Positions 1-7,937 of a stretch of DNA of 64,000 nt are shown piece after piece. The notes under the pieces were generated by a model. The model was not told where the DNA came from and ran no database searches. It saw only the letters and a program-made list of their open reading frames with translations. The position numbers and the translations under genes were made by a program. The first letter of the stretch is position 1, and each line of letters opens with the position of its first letter. The stretch spans positions 2,018,110-2,082,109 of the forward strand of contig JALJOM010000003.1 of NCBI GenBank assembly GCA_024304885.1. The letters run 5' to 3'. The stretch is from Beijerinckiaceae bacterium (GTDB lineage: Bacteria > Pseudomonadota > Alphaproteobacteria > Rhizobiales > Beijerinckiaceae).

Positions 1-108
1 ATATGTGGTCGCCTTTCCGATGAATGTTCCTGCGCCCCTAGGACCCGCACGGCGCCGGGCGCGCGGCTTCGGACGGCATGATATCGGCGGGAATTTCGTC
101 GAAGGCGT

Positions 109-202
109 GGAGACGTGGCCGAGAGGCTGAAGGCGGCGGTTTGCTAAACCGTTATAGGGTTGTAAAGCCCTATCGAGGGTTCGAATCCCTCCGTCTCCGC
201 CA
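109..202 (+). tRNA. tRNA-Ser (GCT)
   Basis: A complete class II tRNA. The acceptor stem GGAGACG (109-115) pairs with CGTCTCC (192-198), followed by discriminator G199 and an encoded CCA (200-202). The anticodon GCT is at 143-145 in a seven-base loop. A long variable arm (stem TAGGG/CCCTA) and a T-loop TTCGAAT follow, as expected for serine. It decodes AGC/AGU codons. Confidence 0.96.
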
Positions 203-314
203 GCCGGGCGAGCCTTGCCCGGGCAAGCCCGCGGTGCAAGGACCGAGCCGCGCCGGGCACGTCGGGCAGATTCCGCCAAGGAGGCGAACCGCGACCGCTG
301 CCTAGGAGCACCTC

Positions 315-896
315 GTGACATTTCAGGTTGCATTCCTCCCTTTCTCCCTGCTGCGCGCGGGCGCAACGCCGAGCCGTTCGCTCGTGGTCATGGCGGTTCT
401 CGCCGGTCTCGCCTGGTGCGGGCGCGCCGAAGCCGCGCCGCCCGATCCGACCGGTCTCTGGCTGACCAAGGACGACGAATCGATCATCGAGATCGTTCCT
501 TGCGGCGACTTTTATTGCGGGACCTTGGTCTGGCTCAAGGAACCGACCGACAAGGCCGGAAAGCCCAAGACGGACACGGCGAACGAGGACGAGAGCCTGA
601 GAGATCGGCTGCTCGTCGGGCTCCAGGTCCTGATCGACCTCGCTCCGGAGAAAAGCCATTGGCGCGGCAAGGCCTATAACGCAGAGGACGGCAAGACCTA
701 CGACATCACCTTCAAGCCGGCGCCGGGCAAGGTCGTCGGCGACAAGGCCGAAATCCGTGGCTGCGTCTTGAAGATCTTCTGCCAGTCGGAAACCTTCACG
801 CGCGTGGAGGCCCTCCCGGGTGCTGCGGCGGCTCCCCCGGCCGCGGCCTCCGACAAGCCGAAATCCTCCGCGAAGCCGCGCGCGACGAAGCCTTGA
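315..896 (+). CDS. Exported DUF2147-family protein
   Basis: A 193-residue protein. The start is GTG at 315, with AGGAG at 304-308 six bases upstream. An ATG at 390 is in frame and would leave a short signal peptide (MAVLAGLAWCGRAEAA). Either way a hydrophobic stretch ends in an AEA-A cleavage site, so the product should be periplasmic. The mature part has the DUF2147 pattern: PTGLWLTKD, a paired-cysteine PCGDFYCG, the central SHWRGKAYNAEDGKTYD segment, and IRGCVLKIFCQSETFTR near residue 150. The tail is Ala/Pro/Lys rich. DUF2147 proteins are small exported beta-rich proteins of unknown biochemical function. The gene stands alone downstream of tRNA-Ser. Confidence 0.85.
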   Translation: MTFQVAFLPFSLLRAGATPSRSLVVMAVLAGLAWCGRAEAAPPDPTGLWLTKDDESIIEIVPCGDFYCGTLVWLKEPTDKAGKPKTDTANEDESLRDRLLVGLQVLIDLAPEKSHWRGKAYNAEDGKTYDITFKPAPGKVVGDKAEIRGCVLKIFCQSETFTRVEALPGAAAAPPAAASDKPKSSAKPRATKP

Positions 897-991
897 TCCG
901 GCATTCTCTGCCCTCTGGCCGATGCGGTGCTCATGATCTCGCCGCAAATTGTCGTGATCCTGCCGCGACTCGATCGAAACAGGGGCCGACC

Positions 992-1366
992 GTGAGCTTC
1001 CGTGCCCGAGCAGCTTGCGCGCTTCTCGTCATGACCGGGATCGCCGTCTGCTGCGCGGCGAGCCTGGCCGGTGCCGCACCCGGCGCTCGTGTAACGGCGG
1101 GTGACGAAAGCACGGTCCCGCTCCCCCCGCCGCGCCCGGCGGACCTCGGCGGAAAGCGGCGCGACGTCCTCACGCGCGGCCTGCAGGCGCCCCCTCCCCC
1201 GGCTCCGGAGCCCGCGGTGGTCGTTGCGACCGTGCCTCGGGCCTTGCCACAAGCCACCCGCGCGCGCATGCAAGAATGCGGGCTCGAATGGCAGCAGATC
1301 AAATGGACCGGCGCCGCGGGCGAAAGAACCTGGCGCGATTTCGCCATGGAATGCCTGCCGCGATAG
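992..1366 (+). CDS. Small proline-rich exported protein
   Basis: A protein of about 124 residues from GTG at 992. An upstream in-frame ATG at 893 would add 33 residues of non-signal-like sequence, so I prefer 992. The start is followed by basic residues and a hydrophobic core ending in SLAGAAPGA, a typical secretion signal. The middle is rich in Pro (PLPPPRPA, PPPPAPEPA). The C terminus has two cysteines in a compact motif (MQECGLEW ... TWRDFAMECL) that resembles the ends of other small secreted proteins of this order. No enzymatic motif is visible. Function unknown. Confidence 0.6.
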   Translation: MSFRARAACALLVMTGIAVCCAASLAGAAPGARVTAGDESTVPLPPPRPADLGGKRRDVLTRGLQAPPPPAPEPAVVVATVPRALPQATRARMQECGLEWQQIKWTGAAGERTWRDFAMECLPR

Positions 1367-1453
1367 GCGCTGTAGCCGCGACGCGCACGACATTTTCGTG
1401 TAGGATCTGCATTCTCTCCGCTCTAGAGCGGCTTCCGATCCGGCTCTTTCTGC

Positions 1454-2773
1454 GTGAAAATCCTATCTTCCCCCTCGATCGCGCATCAGCCGCTCGCGCT
1501 GGTCAACGCACGGCTCATCGACCCCGCCGCAGCCCGCGAGTCGCGGGGCGGCGTCCTTGTCATCGACGGCTCGATCCGCGATCTCGGCGCCGCGGTGACC
1601 GCTGCGAATCTCCCGCCGCATGCCCAGATCGTGGATTGCGCGGGCGATATCGTCGCGCCCGGCCTGATCGACATGCGCGCTTTCGTCGGAGAGCCGGGGG
1701 CCGAGCATCGCGAGACGATCGCGACCGCGACGGCCGCCGCTGCCGCCGGCGGGGTCACCACGATCCTGACGAGGCCAGACACCAACCCGCCGGTCGACGA
1801 GCCGGCCGTCGTCGATTTCCTTTTGCGTCGAGCGCGCGACACGGGCCGCGTTCGCGTCCTGCCGTCCGCCGCCTTGACGCGGGGCCTCGCCGGCGACGAG
1901 ATCGCCGAGATCGGCCTCTTGCAGGAGGCCGGTGCGGTCGCCTTCTCCGACGGCGCGCGATCGGTCCGCAATGCGCGGGTCATGCGCCGAGCCATGACCT
2001 ATGCGCGGGATTTCGACGCGCTCGTCATCCATTTCGCGCAAGACCCCGACCTCGCCGCCGAAGGCGTGATGAACGAAGGCGAGCTCGCCTCCCGGCTCGG
2101 CCTCGCCGGCATCCCCCGCGAAGCCGAGGCGATCGGCCTCGACCGCGACATCCGGCTCGTGCGCGCGAGCGGCGTGCGCTATCACGCGGCGCTCGTCACC
2201 ACGACCCTGTCGCTCGAGATCATCGCGAGGGCCAAGGCCGACGGATTGCCCGTCACCTGCGCCACCTCGATCAACCACTTGACCCTCAACGAGAACGACA
2301 TCGGCGACTATAGGACCTTCCTCAAGCTCTCCCCGCCCTTGCGCCACGAGGACGAGCGCCGCGCCCTCGTCGATGGCCTCGCCTCCGGAATCATCGATAC
2401 GATCGTCTCCGACCACGATCCTCAAGACGTCGAGACGAAAAGGCTTCCCTTTGCCGAGGCCGAATATGGCGCGGTCGGGCTCGAGACGATGCTGTCGGCG
2501 GGCCTGCGCCTCGTCGCCTCCGGCGAGGTGACGCTCGCGCGCTTGATCGCGGCGATGACGATCGGCCCCGCCGAGATCCTCGGCCTGCCCCAGGGCCGGC
2601 TGAGGATCGGCGCACCCGCCGACCTCATCCGCTTCGATCCCCACGAGCCCTATGTGGTGGATCCCGTAAAGCTGCATTCGCGCTGCAAGAACACGCCTTT
2701 CGACGCGGCACGCATGGAGGGCCGGGTGAAGCTCACCCTCGTCGGCGGCCAGATCGTGCACGAGGCGGGGTGA
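1454..2773 (+). CDS. pyrC: Dihydroorotase-like protein lacking the zinc histidines (PyrC')
   Basis: A 439-residue amidohydrolase-fold protein of the dihydroorotase family, starting at GTG 1454. Dihydroorotase closes carbamoyl-aspartate to dihydroorotate in pyrimidine synthesis. The fold is intact: N-terminal strand domain, GLIDMRAF near residue 72, EHRETIATATAAAAAGGVTT, SDHDPQDVETK near 318, and a C-terminal GAPADLIRFDP. Two active-site motifs are altered. The usual DxHxH reads DMRAF, and the DHAPH motif reads DHDPQ. Loss of these metal ligands matches the non-catalytic PyrC' proteins that act as structural partners of aspartate transcarbamoylase, so enzyme activity is doubtful. That inference rests on family knowledge. 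No pyrB is visible next to it. A partial copy of the dispersed repeat (from about 1425) overlaps the start region. Confidence 0.85.
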   Translation: MKILSSPSIAHQPLALVNARLIDPAAARESRGGVLVIDGSIRDLGAAVTAANLPPHAQIVDCAGDIVAPGLIDMRAFVGEPGAEHRETIATATAAAAAGGVTTILTRPDTNPPVDEPAVVDFLLRRARDTGRVRVLPSAALTRGLAGDEIAEIGLLQEAGAVAFSDGARSVRNARVMRRAMTYARDFDALVIHFAQDPDLAAEGVMNEGELASRLGLAGIPREAEAIGLDRDIRLVRASGVRYHAALVTTTLSLEIIARAKADGLPVTCATSINHLTLNENDIGDYRTFLKLSPPLRHEDERRALVDGLASGIIDTIVSDHDPQDVETKRLPFAEAEYGAVGLETMLSAGLRLVASGEVTLARLIAAMTIGPAEILGLPQGRLRIGAPADLIRFDPHEPYVVDPVKLHSRCKNTPFDAARMEGRVKLTLVGGQIVHEAG

Positions 2774-2801
2774 TCGAGATGACATTGCAGCAGAGACTAC
2801 G

Positions 2802-3386
2802 ATGATCCGAATTCTCGCCTTGATCGCCTGTCTCGTTCCCGCCGCTGCGCTCACGCAATCGGGCCACGGGGGTCACAATGGGGGCTCCGCGACGACGCAC
2901 AGCCACGACATGCATCAGCAGAGCAGCAAACCCAAGCCAACGGAACCGGGACAAAGTGCGTTTGCCGCGATACAGGAGATCGTCGGCATCCTCGAGGCTG
3001 ACCCGAACACCGACTGGTCAAAGGTGAATATAGATGCGCTCCGTCAGCACCTGATCGACATGAGCAACGTGACGCTCGAGGCCGAGGTGACGAACGAACC
3101 GGTTGATGGCGGCATGCGATTCGTCGTGACCGGTATAGGCCCGGTACGCGACTCCATCCAACGCATGGTCACATCTCACGCAGCGATAATGAACGGAGTC
3201 GATGGTTGGCGCTTCGAGGCAGCCGAGATCGGCAATGGTGCGGCGCTGACGGTACGGCCACCTGCCCAGGATGTCGCAATGCTACGAGGTCTCGGGTTCT
3301 TTGGCATCATGACGCTCGGCATGCATCATCAGCACCACCACATGATGATCGCGCGGGGACAAAACCCGCACCACTCTCCTCAGTGA
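2802..3386 (+). CDS. Histidine-rich exported protein, possible metal handling
   Basis: A 194-residue protein starting at ATG 2802 with a cleavable signal (MIRILALIACLVPAAALTQS). The mature N terminus is very rich in His, Gly and Ser (GHGGHNGGS, THSHDMHQQ), and the C terminus has a second cluster (GMHHQHHHMMIARGQNPHH). Together they suggest copper or another soft metal as ligand. The middle (residues 50-165) looks like a small folded domain with a conserved DALRQHLIDMSNVTL helix and a segment resembling a heat-shock-like beta domain. I do not recognise a named family. Codon use and GC are lower than in the neighbouring pyrC, so it may have been acquired with a metal-resistance locus. Confidence 0.65.
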   Translation: MIRILALIACLVPAAALTQSGHGGHNGGSATTHSHDMHQQSSKPKPTEPGQSAFAAIQEIVGILEADPNTDWSKVNIDALRQHLIDMSNVTLEAEVTNEPVDGGMRFVVTGIGPVRDSIQRMVTSHAAIMNGVDGWRFEAAEIGNGAALTVRPPAQDVAMLRGLGFFGIMTLGMHHQHHHMMIARGQNPHHSPQ

Positions 3387-3784
3387 GTATCAGAAACGGG
3401 CCGGGGCTTGGGCGTTTCCTTCTCCCTTTGGGAGAGGTGGCTGCGAAGCAGTCGGGCGAGGGGGTCTGGTCGAATCGGCGGTTTGCCGAACGAGCGGAGC
3501 TCGCTTTCGTAGTGCTGGGTATTGCCGAGCCCGCGCGGTCCGATCAGCACGATCGCCGCTTTGGCGGCGCCGATCGCCTGCTCCAGAGCTCGGACCCAGG
3601 GCAAGCCCGCCGTCAGCTCCCGGCGATCGAAGAAGGTGCTCACTCCTTTGGAGCGCAGGACCGCGTCGATCTCCGCCGCGTGCCGCGAGTCGGCGCGCGC
3701 ATAGCTCACAATGACATCATAGGCTCCGCTCGCCACGACGAGCCCCTGCCGATTGTTTGTAACGATCGAACGATATCCCTTCAC
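3380..3784 (-). pseudogene. Truncated TIR-domain protein
   Basis: Reading from GTG 3784, residues 21-100 match the first two thirds of a bacterial TIR domain: YDVIVSYARADSRHAAEID, STFFDRRELTAGLPWVRAL, AAIVLIGPRGLG, and an ESEL segment where the catalytic glutamate of TIR NADases would sit. After LRSFGKPP the frame runs straight into translated intergenic repeat DNA (LARLLRSHLSQREKET...), so the C-terminal third and any partner domain are gone. TIR enzymes of this type consume NAD+ in antiphage systems such as Thoeris or short-Argonaute loci. No such partner is nearby, and I infer a decayed remnant. The start codon is uncertain. Confidence 0.6.
3394..3470. repeat. Palindromic intergenic repeat (REP-like)
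   Basis: A stretch made of short inverted repeats: CTCCCTTTGGGAG, and GCTGC-GAA-GCAG. I recognise this as a repeat type scattered between genes in many proteobacteria. Here it forms the broken end of the TIR-domain gene. No second copy is visible in this window. Confidence 0.5.
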
Positions 3785-3846
3785 ATTCCGGTTAGGAAGT
3801 GGCCCGCGTCGAGCCCCTGTGGCCTGGGCCTCGGCTATGATGGGGC

Positions 3847-5664
3847 ATGAGCGAATCACTGCCCCGGTCGCGCGCGAGCCTCGGCGTCGAGCGTTCGGTC
3901 CTCGGCCGCGCCTGGCGCGACCGGCTCGATGCCGCGGGCCAGGCCCGCGCGCTCGCCATCGCGCAATTGCACGGAACGGGCGACCTCCTCTCACGTGTGC
4001 TCGCTGGCCGCGGAATCGGGCCGGACGCGACGCCCTTCTATCTCGACCCGACCTTGCGCCAGCTCCTGCCCGACCCGTCCTCTCTCGTGGATATGGATGC
4101 GGCCGCGGCCCGGATCGCAGCCGCGGTCGAGCGAGCCGAGACGATCGCGATCTTCGGCGACTACGACGTGGACGGCGCGGCCTCCTCCGCCCTCCTCGCC
4201 GACTATTTCCGCGCCTGCGGCGTGAGGAGCATCGTCTACATTCCGGACCGGATCTTCGAAGGCTACGGCCCCAACATGGAGGCGATCCGCAAGCTCGCGG
4301 CGGCCGAGGCGACGCTGCTGATCACCGTGGATTGTGGCACGGCGAGCCATGCCGCCCTCGCGGAGGCCCGCCGCCTCGGCCTCGATGCGATCGTGCTCGA
4401 TCATCACCAGGCGGGCGAGACGCTGCCCGAGGCGATTATCGTCAACCCCAACCGCCAGGACGACCTTTCGGGCCAAGGCCCGCTCTGCGCCGCGGGAGTC
4501 GCCTTCCTGACGCTCGTCGCCGTGCAGCGGCTCCTGCGCGAGCGTGGCTTCTTCGGCTCCGGCCGGGAGGTCCCAGATCTACTCGCAGGGCTAGACCTCG
4601 TCGCGCTCGCGACCGTCGCCGATGTCGCCCCGCTCACGGGCCTCAACCGCGCCTTTGTGGTGAAAGGGCTGAAGCTGATGCAGGCGCGGCGGCGCCCGGG
4701 CCTCACCGCGCTTCTCGACATCGCCGGCGCGAACGGCCCACCGCGACCCTATCACCTCGGCTTCCTGGTCGGTCCGCGGATCAATGCCGGCGGGCGGATC
4801 GGGGACGCGGGACTCGGAGCGAGGCTGCTCGGCCTCGAGGACCCGATCGAGGCCATGCGCATCGCGCGCGAGCTCGATGGGCTCAATCGCGAGCGCCAGG
4901 AGCTCGAGCGGGCGACCCTCGAGGAGGCCGAGGCGCAGGCGCTCGCTCTCCTCGCGACGGACGAAGGCAAGGCCGGTCTCGTCGTGGCGTCCGAGGGATG
5001 GCATCCGGGGGTCGTCGGGCTCGTCGCCTCGCGCCTCAAGGACAAGTTCCACCGGCCGACCTTTGCGATCGCGATCGATGCCGAAGGCCTGGGCACGGGC
5101 TCGGGGCGTTCGATTGCGGGCATCGATCTCGGCGGCTTCGTGCGCGCCGCGGTCTCCGCAGGCCTCCTCGTCAAGGGCGGCGGGCACAAGATGGCGGCGG
5201 GGCTCACCGTAGCGCGCGACCGCCTCGACGTATTCGCGGCCTTTCTCGAGGAAAAGCTGGCCGAGCCCGTGCGCGCGGCACGGGCTGGCGACTGCCTCTT
5301 GATCGATGCCGCCCTCACCGCCGCCGGCGCGACCCCCGAGCTCGCCGCGAGCCTGGAGCGTGCGGGTCCCTATGGCGCGGCCAATCCGGAGCCGGTCTTC
5401 GTGCTTCCGGCGCATCGACTGGCGGAGGTCGGCGAGGTCGGCCAAGGGCATATTCGCATCCGCGCGCTCGCGGGAGACGGATCGCGGCTCGACGGCATCG
5501 CCTTTCGTGCCGCCGCGGAGCCGCTCGGCCGTGCGCTTCGGGCTCTGCGCGGCGGCCGGGTGCATCTCGCGGGGTCGCTCGCGCTCGATCATCGTGGCGG
5601 GCGCGAGCGCGTAGAGCTGCGCCTTATCGACCTCGCACCTGCGGATGGCACGCCGTCGCCGTAA
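3847..5664 (+). CDS. recJ: Single-stranded-DNA exonuclease RecJ
   Basis: A 605-residue protein with every RecJ landmark. The DHH-family core has motif I FGDYDVDGAA (residues 103-112), motif II TVDCGTASH (~160), DHH itself in VLDHHQ (~185), and motif IV VADVAPL. A linker helix follows, then the DHHA1 domain with GGGHKMAAGL (~440), then a C-terminal OB fold. RecJ is a 5'-3' exonuclease acting in RecF-pathway recombination, mismatch repair and base-excision repair, using manganese at the DHH aspartates and histidines. Length fits the family (560-610). It starts at ATG 3847, 63 bp from the divergent TIR remnant, and ends about 95 bp before tRNA-Glu. Confidence 0.96.
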   Translation: MSESLPRSRASLGVERSVLGRAWRDRLDAAGQARALAIAQLHGTGDLLSRVLAGRGIGPDATPFYLDPTLRQLLPDPSSLVDMDAAAARIAAAVERAETIAIFGDYDVDGAASSALLADYFRACGVRSIVYIPDRIFEGYGPNMEAIRKLAAAEATLLITVDCGTASHAALAEARRLGLDAIVLDHHQAGETLPEAIIVNPNRQDDLSGQGPLCAAGVAFLTLVAVQRLLRERGFFGSGREVPDLLAGLDLVALATVADVAPLTGLNRAFVVKGLKLMQARRRPGLTALLDIAGANGPPRPYHLGFLVGPRINAGGRIGDAGLGARLLGLEDPIEAMRIARELDGLNRERQELERATLEEAEAQALALLATDEGKAGLVVASEGWHPGVVGLVASRLKDKFHRPTFAIAIDAEGLGTGSGRSIAGIDLGGFVRAAVSAGLLVKGGGHKMAAGLTVARDRLDVFAAFLEEKLAEPVRAARAGDCLLIDAALTAAGATPELAASLERAGPYGAANPEPVFVLPAHRLAEVGEVGQGHIRIRALAGDGSRLDGIAFRAAAEPLGRALRALRGGRVHLAGSLALDHRGGRERVELRLIDLAPADGTPSP

Positions 5665-5758
5665 GGGCTGAGCGACGGGTGCTTGCCAGCAAAACCGCCG
5701 CCCTTTATATGTCCGGCCGGCCGCCCGACGCGCTGACTCGCGCTCGGCCGTCATGCCT

Positions 5759-5834
5759 GCGCCCATCGTCTAGCGGTCTAGGACGTCGCCCTTTCACGGC
5801 GAAAACAGGGGTTCGAGTCCCCTTGGGCGCGCCA
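5759..5834 (+). tRNA. tRNA-Glu (TTC), hosts an integrated element
   Basis: A 76-base tRNA. The acceptor stem GCGCCCA (5759-5765) pairs with TGGGCGC (5824-5830), followed by discriminator G5831 and CCA (5832-5834). Anticodon TTC is at 5793-5795 in loop CTTTCAC. The 3' part from 5788 is duplicated at 20550-20596, which makes this gene the integration site of the phage-like element. The gene stays intact because the element supplies the same 3' end. Confidence 0.96.
5788..5834 (+). repeat. attL, 3' part of tRNA-Glu
   Basis: Left 47-bp attachment repeat, identical to 20550-20596 except G5817. It covers the anticodon arm, T arm and acceptor 3' strand of tRNA-Glu. Shortly inside it (5868-5890) lie TGTCCAA and GCCAATA, which resemble parts of the repeated integrase-side motif near attR. 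Confidence 0.9.
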
Positions 5835-5850
5835 GTAAAATCAAGCACTT

Positions 5851-6291
5851 ATGAAATTGATGCACTGCAGTGTCCAAGATTTAGCCAATAAGTTGGTATG
5901 TATCGGCATAGAGCGCCTTGCAGGGGCGTTAGTCGCCATCGTCCTCATACTCACCTCTTCGGCCGAAGCGGGATGCGCGGGTTGCGGCTGCAAGGGAGGC
6001 CCCGGCTACCGGGGCCCTAATGGCAAATGCGTCGGACGGGCGGATCTCGACCGGGTATGCGGTGATCCGCCGGAAACCCGATGCAAGTATGAAGGGCTTC
6101 CGAAGAAAGAGGAGCCCGACTGTGCCGGCTGCGGTTGCCGGGGTGGTCCAGGCTATCGAGCGAAAGACGGGCATTGTGTCGGCTGGCACGAGCTGAAGAA
6201 GATTTGCGGTGATCCGCCGACGACTCGGTGCTCCGCCGAGGGGCCGGAGGCCGCGGAGCGCGGGGCGAGCCGCACACGATCAAGGCAATAG
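5851..6291 (+). CDS. Exported protein with two Cys-rich tandem repeats
   Basis: A 146-residue protein. Residues 1-41 include a hydrophobic segment (LAGALVAIVLILTSSAEAG) that looks like a secretion signal. The rest is two 37-residue repeats at 42-78 and 91-127. Each has six cysteines in the same spacing: CAGCGC, GGPGYR, C-V, CGDPP, then TRC. The regular cysteine pattern suggests a small disulfide-knotted domain. It is the first gene inside the left end of the element, a common place for cargo not needed for phage growth, and it reads opposite to the structural genes. I do not recognise the family. Confidence 0.6.
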   Translation: MKLMHCSVQDLANKLVCIGIERLAGALVAIVLILTSSAEAGCAGCGCKGGPGYRGPNGKCVGRADLDRVCGDPPETRCKYEGLPKKEEPDCAGCGCRGGPGYRAKDGHCVGWHELKKICGDPPTTRCSAEGPEAAERGASRTRSRQ

Positions 6292-6306
6292 CAAGCGCGC
6301 CGCCGA

Positions 6307-6771
6307 TCACCGTCTGTGCCGCCATTGCTCGGGCGTCGTGAAAGTCCCCGCCCAAATCCCCCGACGCGCTCGACGGGCCTCCTCCTCGGCCCCGGCATAC
6401 TCGGTCGAGAACCGCCGATAAGCGACCGCGTGACCTTCCGAGACGAGCCAACGATTGAGGTTCAGACCTCCGAGCCAGCACGTCGCGAGCATCCTGCCAT
6501 AGCGATCGGTGCCGCTCGATTCGCACCGCACCGGTGACCGGCCGATCTTGTCCGCAAGAGCGAGCGCCGCAGCTTGCCCGCATCGCCAGCTCGAGCCGTC
6601 CGGCCGCGTGCAGGCCTGGCCCGATTCCGGCGCGTCGACGCCCTGGAGCCGGATGCGCTGCCCGTGGATTTCGATCGTATCCCCGTCGCGAACCGAGGCG
6701 GTACCGACGAGCGCGGGCTCGGCCTGAACCTGGCTCGCAATGAGGCAGGCAATAAGGGTTAACCGACGCAT
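6307..6771 (-). CDS. Secreted thermonuclease (SNase domain)
   Basis: A 154-residue protein with a signal peptide (MRRLTLIACLIASQVQA) and one staphylococcal-nuclease domain. Visible family features are VRDGDTIEI, IRLQGVDAPE (metal-binding Asp and the Arg upstream), DRYGRMLA with the catalytic Arg, and NRWLVSEGHAVAYRRFSTEY near the end. Two cysteine pairs (residues ~54-64 and ~83-98) are consistent with an exported enzyme. It should cleave DNA or RNA outside the cytoplasm using calcium. The Shine-Dalgarno GGAAGG precedes ATG 6771. It is separated by a terminator from the leftward genes upstream, so it probably has its own promoter or low read-through expression. Confidence 0.88.
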   Translation of the reverse strand: MRRLTLIACLIASQVQAEPALVGTASVRDGDTIEIHGQRIRLQGVDAPESGQACTRPDGSSWRCGQAAALALADKIGRSPVRCESSGTDRYGRMLATCWLGGLNLNRWLVSEGHAVAYRRFSTEYAGAEEEARRARRGIWAGTFTTPEQWRHRR

Positions 6772-6785
6772 CTTGGACCTTCCGC

Positions 6786-6823
6786 AAAAGAAAACGCCCG
6801 CTCCGGGAGGTGAGGGCGGGCGT
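6786..6823 (-). terminator. Rho-independent terminator
   Basis: On the minus strand ACGCCCGC (6823-6816) pairs with GCGGGCGT (6801-6794) around a 14-base loop, and a run TTTTCTTTT follows. It lies just after the leftward gene ending at 6885 and should end that transcript before the nuclease gene. Confidence 0.8.
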
Positions 6824-6884
6824 CATAGGCATGAGTCTAGGTGACGCGGTTGTCGCACGGGAAGCTTGCCCCGAACGTGCGCGG

Positions 6885-7364
6885 TCACACGATCCCTTCG
6901 ACGAGCTTCCCGGCGACGGCGAGGATGTCTCGGGCTTGGCGCACCTTGGCGAGGTCATCGTCCGACAAGGGCTTCGGCTCGTGACCAGCGGGCTCGATCG
7001 GCTCGTCACCCTCGCAATCGCAGCCGCCGATTCCGAGGCGAAACAGATCGGCCTTGATCGCTGCAATAAGGTCGGGTTCGACGGGATCGGCAGGCCGACC
7101 GATCAACACCATCTCGGAAATTGAGACCTCTAGGACTTCGATTTTGTGGTGTACGTCCTCGGCATACCGGGCCGGCGCCCACGCCAGGACTCGCGCCGCG
7201 GCGATCTCGTCATCAATCGCCGCGTCATAATCTTCTTCGCTGAGGTCCGGCGCGAAATGTCTCGCTCGGGCCGCGAGCCATCGCGAATAGGCGGCAGCGC
7301 AGTCGAGCGCATTGCCGGGCACGGGGGCGACGTTCGGGGTTTCCATGGTGTTTTGCGCGGTCAT
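6885..7364 (-). CDS. Hypothetical phage protein
   Basis: A 159-residue acidic protein with no motif I recognise. It is mostly predicted helix, with ARYAEDVHHKIEVLEVSI in the middle and a Cys pair (GGCDCEGDEP) near residue 113. It is the last gene of a short leftward set (7870 to 6885) and is followed directly by the terminator. The set sits between the regulator and the left end of the element, where accessory early genes often lie. Confidence 0.55.
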   Translation of the reverse strand: MTAQNTMETPNVAPVPGNALDCAAAYSRWLAARARHFAPDLSEEDYDAAIDDEIAAARVLAWAPARYAEDVHHKIEVLEVSISEMVLIGRPADPVEPDLIAAIKADLFRLGIGGCDCEGDEPIEPAGHEPKPLSDDDLAKVRQARDILAVAGKLVEGIV

Positions 7365-7387
7365 TGGTGCGCCTCCAGGTTAATCGG

Positions 7388-7630
7388 TTAGCCCGCCTCG
7401 GTTCCCGCGAGGAGCCGCGCCAATTCCGCAGGACGCTCTTTCTCGATCCGCTCGTTCAGAATGTCCCGGGCATCACCGAGGGCATTTTGCGCCGCTTGGC
7501 AAACGCGCCAGATTGCGTTGCGCTGCCTGTCCTCGTTCAGTTCATCGACTGCCATCACGATTGCTTCGATCAGGTCGTTGGCCTGATCCACGAGGTCGAG
7601 GGCTTCGGAAAAATCACTCATTGCAGGCAT
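7388..7630 (-). CDS. Small helical hypothetical protein
   Basis: An 80-residue protein, almost all helix (SDFSEALDLVDQANDLIEAIVMAVDEL...), without recognisable motifs. The likely start is ATG 7630 or the in-frame ATG 7621 (MSDFSEAL). It lies 23 bp upstream of the 159-residue gene and is probably co-transcribed with it. Confidence 0.5.
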   Translation of the reverse strand: MPAMSDFSEALDLVDQANDLIEAIVMAVDELNEDRQRNAIWRVCQAAQNALGDARDILNERIEKERPAELARLLAGTEAG

Positions 7631-7678
7631 TCCTTCGTGATCTGTGAGCGGGAGGGTGAGGGGCAGAAGCCCCTCGGT

Positions 7679-7870
7679 TCAGTTCCAGGCCAGGAAGAGG
7701 GCGCCGGGCTCGCCCGTGAGGTAGAGGCCCTTGCTTTGCAGCTCGGCCCGGCGGTTCTCGACGAATGTCTCGTCGCAGGGGTTGATCCGGGTCCGGCGGA
7801 AGGTCTGGCCTTCCATGGTGACGCGGGTTCCGCGGGCCTTGGCTTCGGCGATGAATTTCGAGAGGGACAT
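7679..7870 (-). CDS. Small hypothetical protein, divergent from the regulator
   Basis: A 63-residue basic protein (MSLSKFIAEAKARGTRVTMEGQTFRRTR...). It is the first gene of the leftward set and lies back to back with the Cro/CI-like regulator at 7938. No family recognised. Confidence 0.5.
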   Translation of the reverse strand: MSLSKFIAEAKARGTRVTMEGQTFRRTRINPCDETFVENRRAELQSKGLYLTGEPGALFLAWN

Positions 7871-7937
7871 TGGCTTGCTCCGTTGCAGCGAAATTGCTAC
7901 AGTGAAGCGAAATTAGAGCACAGCTCTGATTGTGTCA
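7871..7937. promoter_or_regulatory. Divergent control region of the element's regulator
   Basis: This 67-bp gap separates two divergent genes. It contains the inverted repeat AGAGC-ACA-GCTCT (7915-7927). It also has a recurring GCTACAG motif: TTGCTACAGTGAAGC in the gap, and again as TCGCTACAGGGTATC just inside the regulator gene. These look like operator half-sites for the regulator. Inference from position and symmetry. Confidence 0.4.

Noticed and set aside
3753-5891. A 712-codon frame on the plus strand, rich in Arg
   Set aside because: Out-of-frame reading of recJ with random Arg/Ala composition.
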